A stretch of DNA of 64,000 bases from Lachnospiraceae bacterium. GTDB lineage: Bacteria; Bacillota; Clostridia; Lachnospirales; Lachnospiraceae. The position numbers and the translations under genes are program-made. The notes under the pieces were generated by a model. The model searched no databases. It was not told the DNA's origin and saw only the letters and a program-made list of their open reading frames with translations. Positions within the stretch are counted from its first letter, which is position 1, and every line of letters starts with the position of its first letter. The stretch spans positions 62,001 to 126,000 of the forward strand of contig JAAWJI010000002.1 in the NCBI GenBank assembly GCA_022796795.1. The letters are read 5' to 3'. This document shows positions 16,823 through 25,362 of the stretch, in pieces.

Positions 16823-17995
16823 TCAGAGCCTGGCAACCCCGCTTTTTCGCGCCGCCTCTGCCACAGCCTTTGCCACCGCATCCTTTACCCGGGGATCAAA
16901 GGCCGCCGGAAGAATATAGTCTGCCCTCAGCTCCTCCTGGCTTACCAGGCCTGCGATGGCATAGGCCGCCGCTACCTTCATCTCATTGTTAATGTCCCTG
17001 GCCCGCACATCCAGCACGCCCCGGAAGAGCCCCGGGAAACAGAGCACATTGTTCACCTGATTGGGGAAATCTGAGCGCCCGGTAGAGACCACGGCTGCGC
17101 CGGCAGCTATGGCTTCCTCGGGAAAGATCTCCGGGGTGGGATTGGCGCAGGCAAAAATAATAGGATTCTCCGCCATGGTCCTCACCATGTCTGGGGTCAG
17201 GGTTCCCGGGGCGGACACGCCGATAAACACGTCGGCTCCCTGAATCACCTCTGCCAGAGTCCCTGCCTTACGGTCAAAATTGGTAATCCTCGCCATCTCC
17301 TGTTTGATGGTGTTTAATCCCTCCCTGCCCTCATAGATGGCCCCCTGCCGGTCTGTCATAATCACGTTTTTCAGTCCCATGCTCATGAGCAGCCGGATAA
17401 TGGCAATGCCTGCCGCCCCGGCTCCGGAAGTAACGATCTTTACCTCCTCCAGCTTCTTCCCCACCAGCTTTAGGGCGTTGATCATGCCCGCCAGGGTGAT
17501 CACCGCCGTGCCATGCTGATCGTCATGGAAAATGGGAATGTCGCAGCATGCCTTCAGCTTTTCCTCGATCTCAAAGCACCGGGGAGCGGAGATATCCTCC
17601 AGGTTCACCCCGCCAAAGCTGCCTGCCAGCAGGCTTACGGTCTTTACAATCTCATCCACGTCCTTGCTCCGCACACACAGAGGAATGGCGTCCACATCCC
17701 CAAACTCCTTAAACAGGACGCACTTTCCCTCCATAACCGGCATGCCTGCCTCCGGGCCGATATCTCCCAGTCCCAGCACTGCCGTGCCGTCTGTGACCAC
17801 AGCCACCGTATTCCACCGCCTGGTCAGATCAAAGCTTTTCTCTACATCCTTTTGAATTTCCAGGCAGGGCTTTGCCACCCCGGGGGTGTAGGCCAGGCTC
17901 AATGCCTCCCGGGATGATACGGAAGCCCTGGCTTTAATCTCGATTTTTCCCTTCAGGTCATAATGCATGTTTAATGATTCCTTGGCGTAATCCAT
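16823..17995 (-). CDS. NAD(P)-dependent malic enzyme
   Basis: 390 residues, the short bacterial malic enzyme type. The substrate and catalytic segments SLAYTPGVAKPCLEIQKD and FHDDQHGTAVITLAG are present, as is the Rossmann segment VTSGAGAAGIAII. It converts malate to pyruvate and CO2 in the cytoplasm with reduction of NAD(P). AGGAGG lies ahead of the ATG. It follows the SLC13-type carrier gene by 100 bp on the same strand, and the pair suggests uptake and decarboxylation of malate or a related dicarboxylate. The coenzyme cannot be read with certainty. Confidence 0.92.
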   Translation of the reverse strand: MDYAKESLNMHYDLKGKIEIKARASVSSREALSLAYTPGVAKPCLEIQKDVEKSFDLTRRWNTVAVVTDGTAVLGLGDIGPEAGMPVMEGKCVLFKEFGDVDAIPLCVRSKDVDEIVKTVSLLAGSFGGVNLEDISAPRCFEIEEKLKACCDIPIFHDDQHGTAVITLAGMINALKLVGKKLEEVKIVTSGAGAAGIAIIRLLMSMGLKNVIMTDRQGAIYEGREGLNTIKQEMARITNFDRKAGTLAEVIQGADVFIGVSAPGTLTPDMVRTMAENPIIFACANPTPEIFPEEAIAAGAAVVSTGRSDFPNQVNNVLCFPGLFRGVLDVRARDINNEMKVAAAYAIAGLVSQEELRADYILPAAFDPRVKDAVAKAVAEAARKSGVARL

Positions 17996-18095
17996 GATTT
18001 CCTCCTGTCAAATATTACATCTGCCCTTCTCCATACCTCTCTCATATGGTCCTTACAGTTGATATTTTATAAGCTTTTCCTTCTTTGTCAACCTT

Positions 18096-19379
18096 CTACA
18101 TGGGAAATACTGTCATAATCCATCCCACACTGACGACGCACAGCAAAATAGCCGGAATAACAGACTGTTTCATAAGACTTCCCAGGTTATATCCTCCCGC
18201 TGCCATGCACATGGGGATCGCCGGGGTAGCCATGGGCGTCATAAAGGAGCTGAGGCAGGCGGACTGCACCAGAATCATAATTCCCACCGGGTTGGCTCCC
18301 ATGGATTTGCAGGCCAGAATGGCAATAGGAACAAAGATGGTGATCACGGAACGGTTCATCATAACCTGAGTCAGCAGGAAGGGAACCAGGAAGAAAACCA
18401 GCCCCATGAGATACTTGTTTCCCAAGCTTCCGATGGCGTTTGCCAGCACATTTCCCACCACTTCTCCTGCCCCTGTCTGGGTCAGGGCGCCTCCCATGGT
18501 CAAAGATCCCACAAACAGAAATCCCATCCACCAGGGTATAGACTCCACAGCCTCCTGCTCAGAAAGCACGCCGCATACCACCATCAGCACAGCCCCTGCC
18601 AGGCAGATCACCCAGATGGGCTGTCCCACCTGTTTCTGGAAAATCAGTCCCAGGGTGGTGAGAATAAAGATCAGATATCCTGCCCGCTCCTGAAAAGACC
18701 CCAGAGCTTCTTTTCCATCCTTTTTCCCTTTGACTTCAATCAGGGGAACCAGAGGCTGTTCCGGGGCAATTTTGGTGGCAAAAAAGATCACATACACACC
18801 CACAGCCAGAAGCATAGGAAGCCTTGCCTTCATAGGATCCATAAGTCCTACCGTATAAGCGGTATATTCATTGGCCTCCAGATATCCGTTCAGCTCCGCA
18901 AACTGGGTGGCTCCGCTTCCCAGAGGCAGAATCGAGATGGTCGCAATGCACACCATAACCAGCGGAAACATAACCTTGGAGGGGGACACCTTCAGATCCT
19001 CGCAGCTTGCCAGAAGCATGGGGGACATAATGCCGAACACCACCATGGAGCTCTGGATAAACTGACAGAGAATTACGGTGATGACCACATAACCCATCAT
19101 GACCATAACCAGAGAGCCCCTGGCAATACGGTTTACACTGGATGCGCATTTTTTCACAAATTGGGTTCGGTTAAAGCCGGCGGCCACCACAAACATGGAA
19201 AGCATCATGACCGCATTGGAATTGGCGAAGTTTCCCACGGCTGTCTGCGCGTCGATACAGCCGGTGACCACAAAGGCCGCCATACTCAAAAGCGCAGTGG
19301 TTCCCATTTTTAATTTTCCCCAGGCATAGCTGATTATTGTCAGAACACAGATAATCAGACAGATGGTCAATTTACTCAT
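18096..19379 (-). CDS. SLC13/DASS-type anion (dicarboxylate) transporter
   Basis: 427 residues with 10-12 membrane helices. The N-terminal ALLSMAAFVVTGCIDAQTAVGNFANSNAVMMLSMFVVA pattern (shown by NFANSNAVMMLSMF) and the C-terminal MVLVQSACL-like region with SSFMTPMATPA match the SLC13/CitT-like fold, in which the SNAV and MTPMATPA hairpins form the substrate and sodium sites. It overlaps the upstream esterase gene by 4 nt and precedes the malic enzyme. A C4-dicarboxylate or malate substrate is inferred from that neighbour, not from the sequence. Confidence 0.8.
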   Translation of the reverse strand: MSKLTICLIICVLTIISYAWGKLKMGTTALLSMAAFVVTGCIDAQTAVGNFANSNAVMMLSMFVVAAGFNRTQFVKKCASSVNRIARGSLVMVMMGYVVITVILCQFIQSSMVVFGIMSPMLLASCEDLKVSPSKVMFPLVMVCIATISILPLGSGATQFAELNGYLEANEYTAYTVGLMDPMKARLPMLLAVGVYVIFFATKIAPEQPLVPLIEVKGKKDGKEALGSFQERAGYLIFILTTLGLIFQKQVGQPIWVICLAGAVLMVVCGVLSEQEAVESIPWWMGFLFVGSLTMGGALTQTGAGEVVGNVLANAIGSLGNKYLMGLVFFLVPFLLTQVMMNRSVITIFVPIAILACKSMGANPVGIMILVQSACLSSFMTPMATPAIPMCMAAGGYNLGSLMKQSVIPAILLCVVSVGWIMTVFPM

Positions 19380-20284
19380 TTGTATTCCTCCTTCTCCTCC
19401 AACAGCTGTTTGATAAAACGCAGAATCAGTTCCATGGCTTCCTCATATCCAGGCATTCTGTAGATGGTAAATGCATGGCCCACCTGGAGAAACCGTTTCA
19501 GGGTAACTTCATTTCCCGCTCTGGCCATCTTCAGGGCAAAATCCTCTGCTTCCTCACACAGGGTATCCTCCTCTGCTGTTATAAAAAGTGTTTTGGGAAG
19601 ATTCCGAAGCCGCTGCTCCTCCATAAGAATCAGGGACGCAAAGGGATTTCTCTGCTCTTCTTCCTCACAGTAGTACAGGTTGTAAAGCCGCGCCCGCTCC
19701 GCCGGTATGGCCTTGCCTCTGGAGGGTTTCTTTGCCGGATCCGTAAAGAGATCCATAGGCGGATACTCGGACAGGATTCCCAGAATCTGAACCGGGGAAT
19801 GATTTTCCTTTAGCATAATGCTGATTCCCAGAACAAAATTTCCCCCTGCGCTGTGTCCGGCCAGGATGATCCTCTTTGGATCAATCCCCAGCTCCTCGGC
19901 GTGCTCAAAGGCCCAGACCGTCACGTCGTAACATTCCTCAAGTCCCTGGGGAAAGGGATGCTCCGGGGCCACCCGATAGTCCACATCCAACGTCTTCACG
20001 CCCAGGATACAGGTAAGCTTGCGGCAAAACAGCTCGTCATTGTCTGTCCGTTTCCGGATGAATCCGCCTCCGTGAAAATTAATAACCAGGGGAACCCGCT
20101 CTCCCCTGTCCTCCCTGCCTGCCAGGTAACATTCCGAGTCCCCCACCCGGGTGGGAATCAGAAGCTTCTCCATGTTTACCGGCCAGGCCGCCAGCTCTTC
20201 CGGCGAAACAACCGCGTTTGTCACATGCTTTCTCGTCTCCTGAGCCATACGAATCATTTCTTCCCTGCTTGGTTTTTGAACCAT
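19376..20284 (-). CDS. Alpha/beta hydrolase, acetyl-esterase (HSL) type
   Basis: 302 residues. The oxyanion HGGGF motif (INFHGGGFI, ~90) and the nucleophile GHSAGGN (~165) place it in the hormone-sensitive-lipase-like esterase family. The acid (EEDTLCEEA) and histidine (VGHAFTIY) complete the triad near the C-terminus. It is cytoplasmic with no signal peptide. GGAAGGAGA precedes the ATG. It is the first gene of an operon with the SLC13-type carrier, overlapping it by 4 nt, and the malic enzyme. It may release an organic acid from an ester taken up by the cell; this is inference. Confidence 0.87.
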   Translation of the reverse strand: MVQKPSREEMIRMAQETRKHVTNAVVSPEELAAWPVNMEKLLIPTRVGDSECYLAGREDRGERVPLVINFHGGGFIRKRTDNDELFCRKLTCILGVKTLDVDYRVAPEHPFPQGLEECYDVTVWAFEHAEELGIDPKRIILAGHSAGGNFVLGISIMLKENHSPVQILGILSEYPPMDLFTDPAKKPSRGKAIPAERARLYNLYYCEEEEQRNPFASLILMEEQRLRNLPKTLFITAEEDTLCEEAEDFALKMARAGNEVTLKRFLQVGHAFTIYRMPGYEEAMELILRFIKQLLEEKEEYK

Positions 20285-20408
20285 GACCCTTCTCCTTCCG
20301 TTCTTTTGTATAAACTTAATCTAACATTTGGTTTGATTTTTGTGAAATATTCGTTTTCTATCAGATGATAGTTTTTTCCTATGAGGCAGATTACCGAAAT
20401 TAGGCGGT

Positions 20409-20453
20409 AAAAAAAGAGCCCTGCATGAGTTTTCATTCTCTGCATGACTCTTT
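20409..20453 (-). terminator. Intrinsic terminator of the LysR gene
   Basis: Minus-strand AAAGAGTCATGCA pairs with TGCAGGGCTCTTT (one mismatch, one G:T) and is followed by a T run. It lies ~125 bp after the LysR stop and separates it from the esterase operon. Confidence 0.75.
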
Positions 20454-20468
20454 CTATTATGATTAAAC

Positions 20469-20540
20469 GTTCAACCAGACCACAGAAGGCTGGCAAATCC
20501 AGCTAAACGCCCTTGGGGTACGCTGGAATCTCCCGGAAAG
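20469..20540 (+). repeat. Dispersed structured repeat, copy C (diverged)
   Basis: GTTCAACCAGAC, AGAAGGCTGGCAAATCCAGC and CGCTGGAATC match the left two hairpins of copies A and B at 49327-49605. The apical loop of hairpin 2 is longer here (about 18 nt). The right end has diverged. Confidence 0.7.
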
Positions 20541-20578
20541 CGCCTTTGCCCATCCAAATACCACAAGATCTTTCTGCC

Positions 20579-21475
20579 TCAAAACTGAATCACCTTCGAC
20601 TGCTCCAGCACATAATCCAGGCATTTCCTGGCAGCTCGGCCCAGCCTCTTCCCCTTTTTCCACACAAACCCGGTCTCGCAGTATGCAGGCTGCTCCAGAG
20701 GAAGGGACACCATGTCATCGGTCCGGATCATATTCTGGTACACATCCCCTACGGCAAAGGAGATGCCCACATTGTTCTGTACCAGGCTGTACACGGCAAT
20801 CATCTGCACCGGCTCCGTAACCACTTTGGGCACAATCTTGCACCGCTTAAACTCTGCATCCATCTTCTGCCGTATCCAGGAATGTTTGGGATAATAGATG
20901 AGATTCTCCCTTCCAATTTCCTCAACAGACAAGCTTTCCTTTGCCGCCAGAGGATTCTCCCTATGGACCAGCACCTTCAGCTCTGTTTTCCGCACCCGGC
21001 AGATCTCATAGTTCTCCTCCATATCCTCCCGCAGGATCACATATCCCATATCTATCTCTTCCTTGTCAATGGCTTCCATAATGGCATAGGTGCCAAGCTC
21101 CATGATTTTATAGCGGACCTGAGGATAAGCCCTGGAAAAACCTTTGAACAGCACAGAGGTGAGAAAGGCTCCGGAAATGGGCACGATTCCCAGATTTACG
21201 GTCCAGTCCTGCTGCATCCCCAAATCCTGCATATCCAGGACAGCCTGGTCGATCCGCACCAGGATATCCCGGACCTTTTCCAGAAATATTTCCCCTTCAC
21301 AGGTCAGCACAACGCTTCGCTTGTCCCGGACAAACAGCGTAACCCCCAGCTCCTCCTCCATCTTCTTGATGGCGGCGGTGATGGTGGGCTGAGCCACATG
21401 GAGCTCCTCGGCTGCTTTCGTAAAATTACTCCATCTGGCTACGGATTCGAAATACTGTAGTTTGCGAAATTCCAT
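20579..21475 (-). CDS. LysR-family transcriptional regulator
   Basis: 298 residues, normal for LysR. The N-terminal HTH is LQYFESVARWSNFTKAAEELHVAQPTITAAIKKMEEELGV, recognisable by AAEELHVAQPTITAAI (~20-35). The C-terminal half is a periplasmic-binding-like co-inducer domain. AGGAGG precedes the ATG and a strong promoter lies at 21521-21549. It is upstream of the esterase/carrier/malic enzyme operon on the same strand but has its own terminator. It is the probable regulator of that operon. It is divergent from the PHP-domain gene. Confidence 0.9.
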   Translation of the reverse strand: MEFRKLQYFESVARWSNFTKAAEELHVAQPTITAAIKKMEEELGVTLFVRDKRSVVLTCEGEIFLEKVRDILVRIDQAVLDMQDLGMQQDWTVNLGIVPISGAFLTSVLFKGFSRAYPQVRYKIMELGTYAIMEAIDKEEIDMGYVILREDMEENYEICRVRKTELKVLVHRENPLAAKESLSVEEIGRENLIYYPKHSWIRQKMDAEFKRCKIVPKVVTEPVQMIAVYSLVQNNVGISFAVGDVYQNMIRTDDMVSLPLEQPAYCETGFVWKKGKRLGRAARKCLDYVLEQSKVIQF

Positions 21476-21520
21476 GGGTTCCTCCTGGCCTGGCCGATCA
21501 AATATTCATATGCTTCTTAT

Positions 21521-21549
21521 ATTATATGTCTAAAAAGGAATTGAATCAA
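21521..21549 (-). promoter_or_regulatory. Promoter of the LysR gene
   Basis: Minus-strand TTGATT (21549-21544) and perfect TATAAT (21526-21521), spacer 17 bp. Confidence 0.75.
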
Positions 21550-21669
21550 CTCCAGGATGATGGTATTCTTATGAGGAACTGAAAAAGCTGGTGTTCTAAC
21601 CGCCCAACACGATTCATTACAGGCATTGAGACTGGAATAGATCTGTACTTTTATAACAGGAGGCTTTTC

Positions 21670-22542
21670 ATGATTGATCTGCATATGCACAGCAAATACA
21701 GCGATGACGGGGAATTTACGTCCCTTGCTCTGGTGGAACAATGCAGGGCGCAGGGCGTCACCCTTATGTCCATCACGGATCATAATTGTGTCGGCGCCCA
21801 GGCAGAGGCTGCGCCGGAAGCAGAGAAAAGGGGAATTTCCTACATTCCTGGCATCGAAATCGACGGTACCTTCCAGCATGTCAATTTTCACGTGTTGGGA
21901 TACAACATAGACTACGCCTCGCCGGATTTTAGGGATGTGGAAGAGAATATCCGAAAGCAGGGAAGACGCGCATCCCTGGAAATGCTGGAGAAAACCCGGG
22001 CTCTTGGCTTTGGGGTGACAGAAGAGGAACTGCAGTCCATGTGCCGGGACAGCTATTGGCCGGAAGCATGGACAGGGGAAATGTTTGCAGAGATCCTTCT
22101 TTCCAAGCCGGAATACAAAGACCACCCCCTGCTTTTGCCCTACCGCAAAGGAGGCTCCCGTGGGGATAACCCCTATGTGAATATTTACTGGGATCTCTAT
22201 TCTCAGGGGAAGCCCTGCCATGGGGCAGTTTCTTATCCGGACATGGGGGAGGTCATTGACATCATTCATCAGAATCATGGAATCGCCGTATTGGCTCACC
22301 CCTGTCTGAATCTAAAAGGAAATCTGGAGCTTCTGGAGGACATCCGGAAGCTTAGGATCAACGGCCTGGAGGCCTACAGCAGCTATCACACGCCTGCCCA
22401 GAGAGATCTAATGGCTGCCTGGGCCAGAGAAAGAGGGCTTCTGGCCACCTGCGGCAGTGATTTTCACGGGAAGACAAAGCCGGCTATTTCTCTGGGACAG
22501 CATGGCGGGCCTGAGGAGATTTGCCTGCAAGATAATTTTTAA
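21670..22542 (+). CDS. PHP-domain phosphoesterase
   Basis: 290 residues. The PHP metal motifs are visible: HMHSKYSDDGE at the N-terminus, SITDHN (~38), PGIEID (~62), VLAHPCLN in the C-terminal half and CGSDFHGK near the end. This layout fits the PHP family that includes 3',5'-nucleoside bisphosphate phosphatase/RNase AM, which uses three metal ions to hydrolyse phosphoesters. The substrate cannot be read. AGGAGG precedes the ATG. It is monocistronic; a weak hairpin (TATAGC/GCTATA, near 22563-22590) follows the stop. Confidence 0.85.
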   Translation: MIDLHMHSKYSDDGEFTSLALVEQCRAQGVTLMSITDHNCVGAQAEAAPEAEKRGISYIPGIEIDGTFQHVNFHVLGYNIDYASPDFRDVEENIRKQGRRASLEMLEKTRALGFGVTEEELQSMCRDSYWPEAWTGEMFAEILLSKPEYKDHPLLLPYRKGGSRGDNPYVNIYWDLYSQGKPCHGAVSYPDMGEVIDIIHQNHGIAVLAHPCLNLKGNLELLEDIRKLRINGLEAYSSYHTPAQRDLMAAWARERGLLATCGSDFHGKTKPAISLGQHGGPEEICLQDNF

Positions 22543-22650
22543 CTCATGATTTCTAAGGGCCGTATAGCGCAAAATCGGCGCAAGCTATATTTGGCACAAA
22601 AGCTACATAAAAAGTACAAAAAAACCGCAAAAAATATTTTTTAAAAACAG

Positions 22651-22679
22651 TTGCAATTTTCCGGTTTTTGGTATAGAAT
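22651..22679 (+). promoter_or_regulatory. Promoter of the tRNA-Arg gene
   Basis: TTGCAA (22651-22656) and TAGAAT (22674-22679), spacer 17 bp, about 45 bp before the tRNA. Confidence 0.7.
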
Positions 22680-22724
22680 ATATTTTGTTGTTTCCCCTGT
22701 GGAATACAGGGCAGACGAGCATAT

Positions 22725-22797
22725 GTATCTGTAGCTCAGTGGATAGAGCACTGGCCTCCGACGCCAGGTGCCGCTGGTTCGAATCCAGTCAGATACA
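22725..22797 (+). tRNA. tRNA-Arg, anticodon CCG
   Basis: 73 nt with a full cloverleaf. The acceptor stem is GTATCTG/CAGATAC, the D-stem GCTC/GAGC, and the anticodon stem CTGGC/GCCAG around the loop CTCCGAC. The T-arm is GCTGG-TTCGAAT-CCAGT and the discriminator is A. CCG at positions 34-36 decodes CGG arginine. CCA is not encoded. It has its own promoter and terminator. I looked for an attachment-site duplication of its 3' end and found none. Confidence 0.95.
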
Positions 22798-22804
22798 GCA
22801 ATTA

Positions 22805-22851
22805 GCTGCCGCAGCGTCGCTTTTCCAAGCGAGTTCTGCGGCAGCTTTTTT
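22805..22851 (+). terminator. Intrinsic terminator of tRNA-Arg
   Basis: GCTGCCGCAG (22805-22814) pairs perfectly with CTGCGGCAGC (22836-22845), followed by six T. Confidence 0.92.
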
Positions 22852-23464
22852 ATATCTGTGATTCCCTCTTCCTATTCTCCTTTTCTTCCTCAATCTTTGC
22901 CGCTGTTGTCAATATGGAGCCGTCCTCTCTTTCTTGTTCCTCCTGTTTTTGCTCCTCCTTTTCTCTCTCCTCCCGTTCTCTCTCCTGGCTCACCAGGGCG
23001 CACAAAGTCAGAAAGCTTCCCGCTTGAGCGATCACCAATATCAGAAGAAGCACAATACTCCCATTCCCCAAAAATGACAGGAGGGCGAACACCGCCACCT
23101 GAAATATCACCAGCATGTTGCGCAGTCTCTCCAGGGCTGCCGCCTCCTCATACCCCCGGCTTCGGGCATAATCTGCCGCCCAGGTCAGGATGGTGTAATA
23201 CAAATATAGATTCAGCAGCATGGTCAGCAGAGAAACCAGCAAAAACTCCGGCTTTAACAGCCAATTTACCAGCTCCACAATCCCCATAATCTTGCAGAAT
23301 GTACACAACCGGTACAGCTCCGGCGCTTTTTCCCTGTATTCCCGGAAGGTCTCCAGCCAGAGAAAATAGCCCACAAAATTGGGCAGGATATCAAACCGTC
23401 CCAGATTTATATCCAGAAACAGAAACAGAAATCCCCAGCGGATACTGGAAATGAGTTCGCTCAT
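22850..23464 (-). CDS. Small multi-pass membrane protein of unknown function
   Basis: 204 residues. Roughly four or five hydrophobic helices lie in the first 160 residues (including LLTMLLNLYLYYTILTW and SIVLLLILVIAQAGSF). A very charged Glu/Arg/Lys tail (~165-204) is probably cytoplasmic. The N-terminal DINLGRFDILPNFVGYF pattern occurs in uncharacterised Firmicutes membrane proteins. The gene starts 2 bp after the BlaR1-like gene, with GGAGG upstream, so it is the third gene of the blaI-blaR operon. It may help that sensor or be its target; nothing more can be said. Confidence 0.65.
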   Translation of the reverse strand: MSELISSIRWGFLFLFLDINLGRFDILPNFVGYFLWLETFREYREKAPELYRLCTFCKIMGIVELVNWLLKPEFLLVSLLTMLLNLYLYYTILTWAADYARSRGYEEAAALERLRNMLVIFQVAVFALLSFLGNGSIVLLLILVIAQAGSFLTLCALVSQEREREEREKEEQKQEEQEREDGSILTTAAKIEEEKENRKRESQI

Positions 23465-23466
23465 GA

Positions 23467-25362
23467 CTAATTATCCTCCCATAGAAATTCCTCTCTTAGC
23501 TGGCCGTCCACATAGATGCCCAGCCACCAGGTCTGAATTTTCTCCCAATCTCTTTGCTCTCCTATGCTGCAGGTAATCTCCTGGGTTTTATCCCAATCCG
23601 CCGGGAGAGTCCAAACCGCGCCGCCTGTGCCGTTGGAGCTGGAATAGGAGCTGTCCGGGCCGTTGGTGGAGATTCGTTGCCGCATATTCTCCGGAAACTG
23701 TTCCTCTGGCCCATATGCAATCCCCAGCTGCTTCCCTCTCAGATCCTCCTCCCCCAGATAGCTAAGCCGGATTCGCAGCCGCCAGTCCTCCTGGGAAAAG
23801 CTTGTCTCAAAACCCTCCGGCTGATCTCCCAGGTAGAATATCCCCCCAAAGGGCAGGGTGTTAAAGCTTGGATGCCTGCACCTTGAGACCTGTGCCTGAA
23901 ACGTCTCTCCCTCCAAGGACTTCTGATTCTCTGGCTCTAAATAGGATCCGTAATACGAATGCTCCTTCTGTTCAAAGTCTGCCCTGCCTGTGACCCATAC
24001 TTTCCAGCCATATTCTTTTCGGATGCGCAGGAATAACTGAAAATCCCCCTCCTCCTCTGTGCGCACCGAAGGGAAAACGCCCACGCGGACTCTGTATTCC
24101 TCTTCTTCCTCTGTAAATTCCAGAATCTCCAGGGCAGCCTCCCCTGCCTGGTAGAAATATTTATTTTCCTCCCCCTGATCGCACAGCCTAGCTCCCAGAC
24201 ACCTTCCAAGCTTATGCTGTCCAAGGGCCCAGTCCTCATATGCTTCCCGTTCCGCCTCCGGAATCACCAGAGCCATATATGCCAGGTTCCGCTCCGAAAA
24301 GGCTCTCATATAGATGTACAAGGCCTCCTGCGGCGTGGACGCCTCATAGAAGGATGCCCGCAAAAGCATCCTCTCCCACTGTCCCCTGGTCGCTAAGGCT
24401 CCTGTCTCAAACCTGGCTTCCCGGGGCGCATAACCCACACAGGCCATGGTGAGAATCAAGGTAATGCAAAGAGAAATCAGGGTATTTTTCCTGGGCACAT
24501 GGGTCAAATCCACCATGCGCTGAAGCCGCAGACGAATATTCCGGCCGCCCCCTGTCATATGTGTGGTTCCTATAAGAGGCGGATCTGCCTGGTCTGCCAT
24601 GTCAAGCAGGGTTTGCCCGTATTCCCTGTGACGGGAAGCATTGAGACGCTCCAGCACCCGCTGGTCGCACAAAGCTTCATTGTCATTCTGGATCTCACCC
24701 AGAATATACCATAAAAAAGGATTAAACCAGTTCAGGATGCGGATCACATGGAGCAGCAGGTTCACGGCCACATCTCCATATTGCATGTGCAGGAGCTCAT
24801 GGAGAATCACAGACTCCACAGGAAAACTCTCCTCTCTCCCGCGCCACCTGTCAGGGAGCACAAGCACCGGCCGAAAAAGCCCGCATACAAAAGGACCAAA
24901 AGTCCAGCTGCAGATCCGGATTCGGCGACAGCCCCGCACCTGGTACTTGTCTGCAATCTTTTGCACCTGCCGCCTAATCTCCTCTCCCCCGGGCTCCCCC
25001 TTGCGGATTCGCAGCCACAGCCACACATAGGCCAGAGCATAGTACAAAAGCAAAGCCGCCGCTCCTATTTTGTATACCTGAAACAGTCTGTCCTCCCAGA
25101 GCGCAGCTCCTGCCAATTTGGACACCTGATATCTGCAAAAGTTCAGGAAAAAAGGCAGAGGAATGGCGCTGGTCAGGGCCAGAGGCGTCTGAAAAAGCCT
25201 TTGGCCCACAGGAACCAGAAGCCTTACCAGAAATACCGCCCAGATAAGATAATGCCAGCGGGCGTTAAGCTTATCCCGAAAGAGTCCCTTTACCACCAAG
25301 AGCAAAAGTCCTGTGAGAGAGGCTGCCAGGGTAATTCCCAGAATCGTCCAGATATCAATCAT
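23467..25362 (-). CDS. BlaR1-family M56 metallopeptidase (membrane sensor)
   Basis: 631 residues. Four membrane helices in the first ~310 residues flank a cytoplasmic M56 peptidase domain. HELLHMQYGD (~188) supplies the zinc motif HEXXH, and a downstream Glu (NDNEALCD, ~229) is the likely third ligand. The last ~300 residues are extracytoplasmic but do not show the penicillin-binding SXXK/KTG motifs of true BlaR1, so the signal is probably not a beta-lactam. It overlaps the upstream BlaI-like gene by 8 nt. The expected mechanism, known for the family, is that an external signal activates the peptidase, which inactivates BlaI. Confidence 0.85.
   Translation of the reverse strand: MIDIWTILGITLAASLTGLLLLVVKGLFRDKLNARWHYLIWAVFLVRLLVPVGQRLFQTPLALTSAIPLPFFLNFCRYQVSKLAGAALWEDRLFQVYKIGAAALLLYYALAYVWLWLRIRKGEPGGEEIRRQVQKIADKYQVRGCRRIRICSWTFGPFVCGLFRPVLVLPDRWRGREESFPVESVILHELLHMQYGDVAVNLLLHVIRILNWFNPFLWYILGEIQNDNEALCDQRVLERLNASRHREYGQTLLDMADQADPPLIGTTHMTGGGRNIRLRLQRMVDLTHVPRKNTLISLCITLILTMACVGYAPREARFETGALATRGQWERMLLRASFYEASTPQEALYIYMRAFSERNLAYMALVIPEAEREAYEDWALGQHKLGRCLGARLCDQGEENKYFYQAGEAALEILEFTEEEEEYRVRVGVFPSVRTEEEGDFQLFLRIRKEYGWKVWVTGRADFEQKEHSYYGSYLEPENQKSLEGETFQAQVSRCRHPSFNTLPFGGIFYLGDQPEGFETSFSQEDWRLRIRLSYLGEEDLRGKQLGIAYGPEEQFPENMRQRISTNGPDSSYSSSNGTGGAVWTLPADWDKTQEITCSIGEQRDWEKIQTWWLGIYVDGQLREEFLWEDN

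Larger units (their letters stand above)
20285..20578. other. Intergenic region, esterase operon / LysR gene
   Basis: About 290 bases. It contains a perfect dyad, CTATCA-GA-TGATAG (20358-20371), a plausible operator upstream of the esterase gene. It also holds the LysR terminator (20409-20453) and one diverged copy of the dispersed repeat (20469-20540). Confidence 0.6.

Noticed and set aside
22725-22797. tRNA-Arg as an integration site
   Set aside because: No integrase gene and no direct copy of the tRNA 3' end found downstream.
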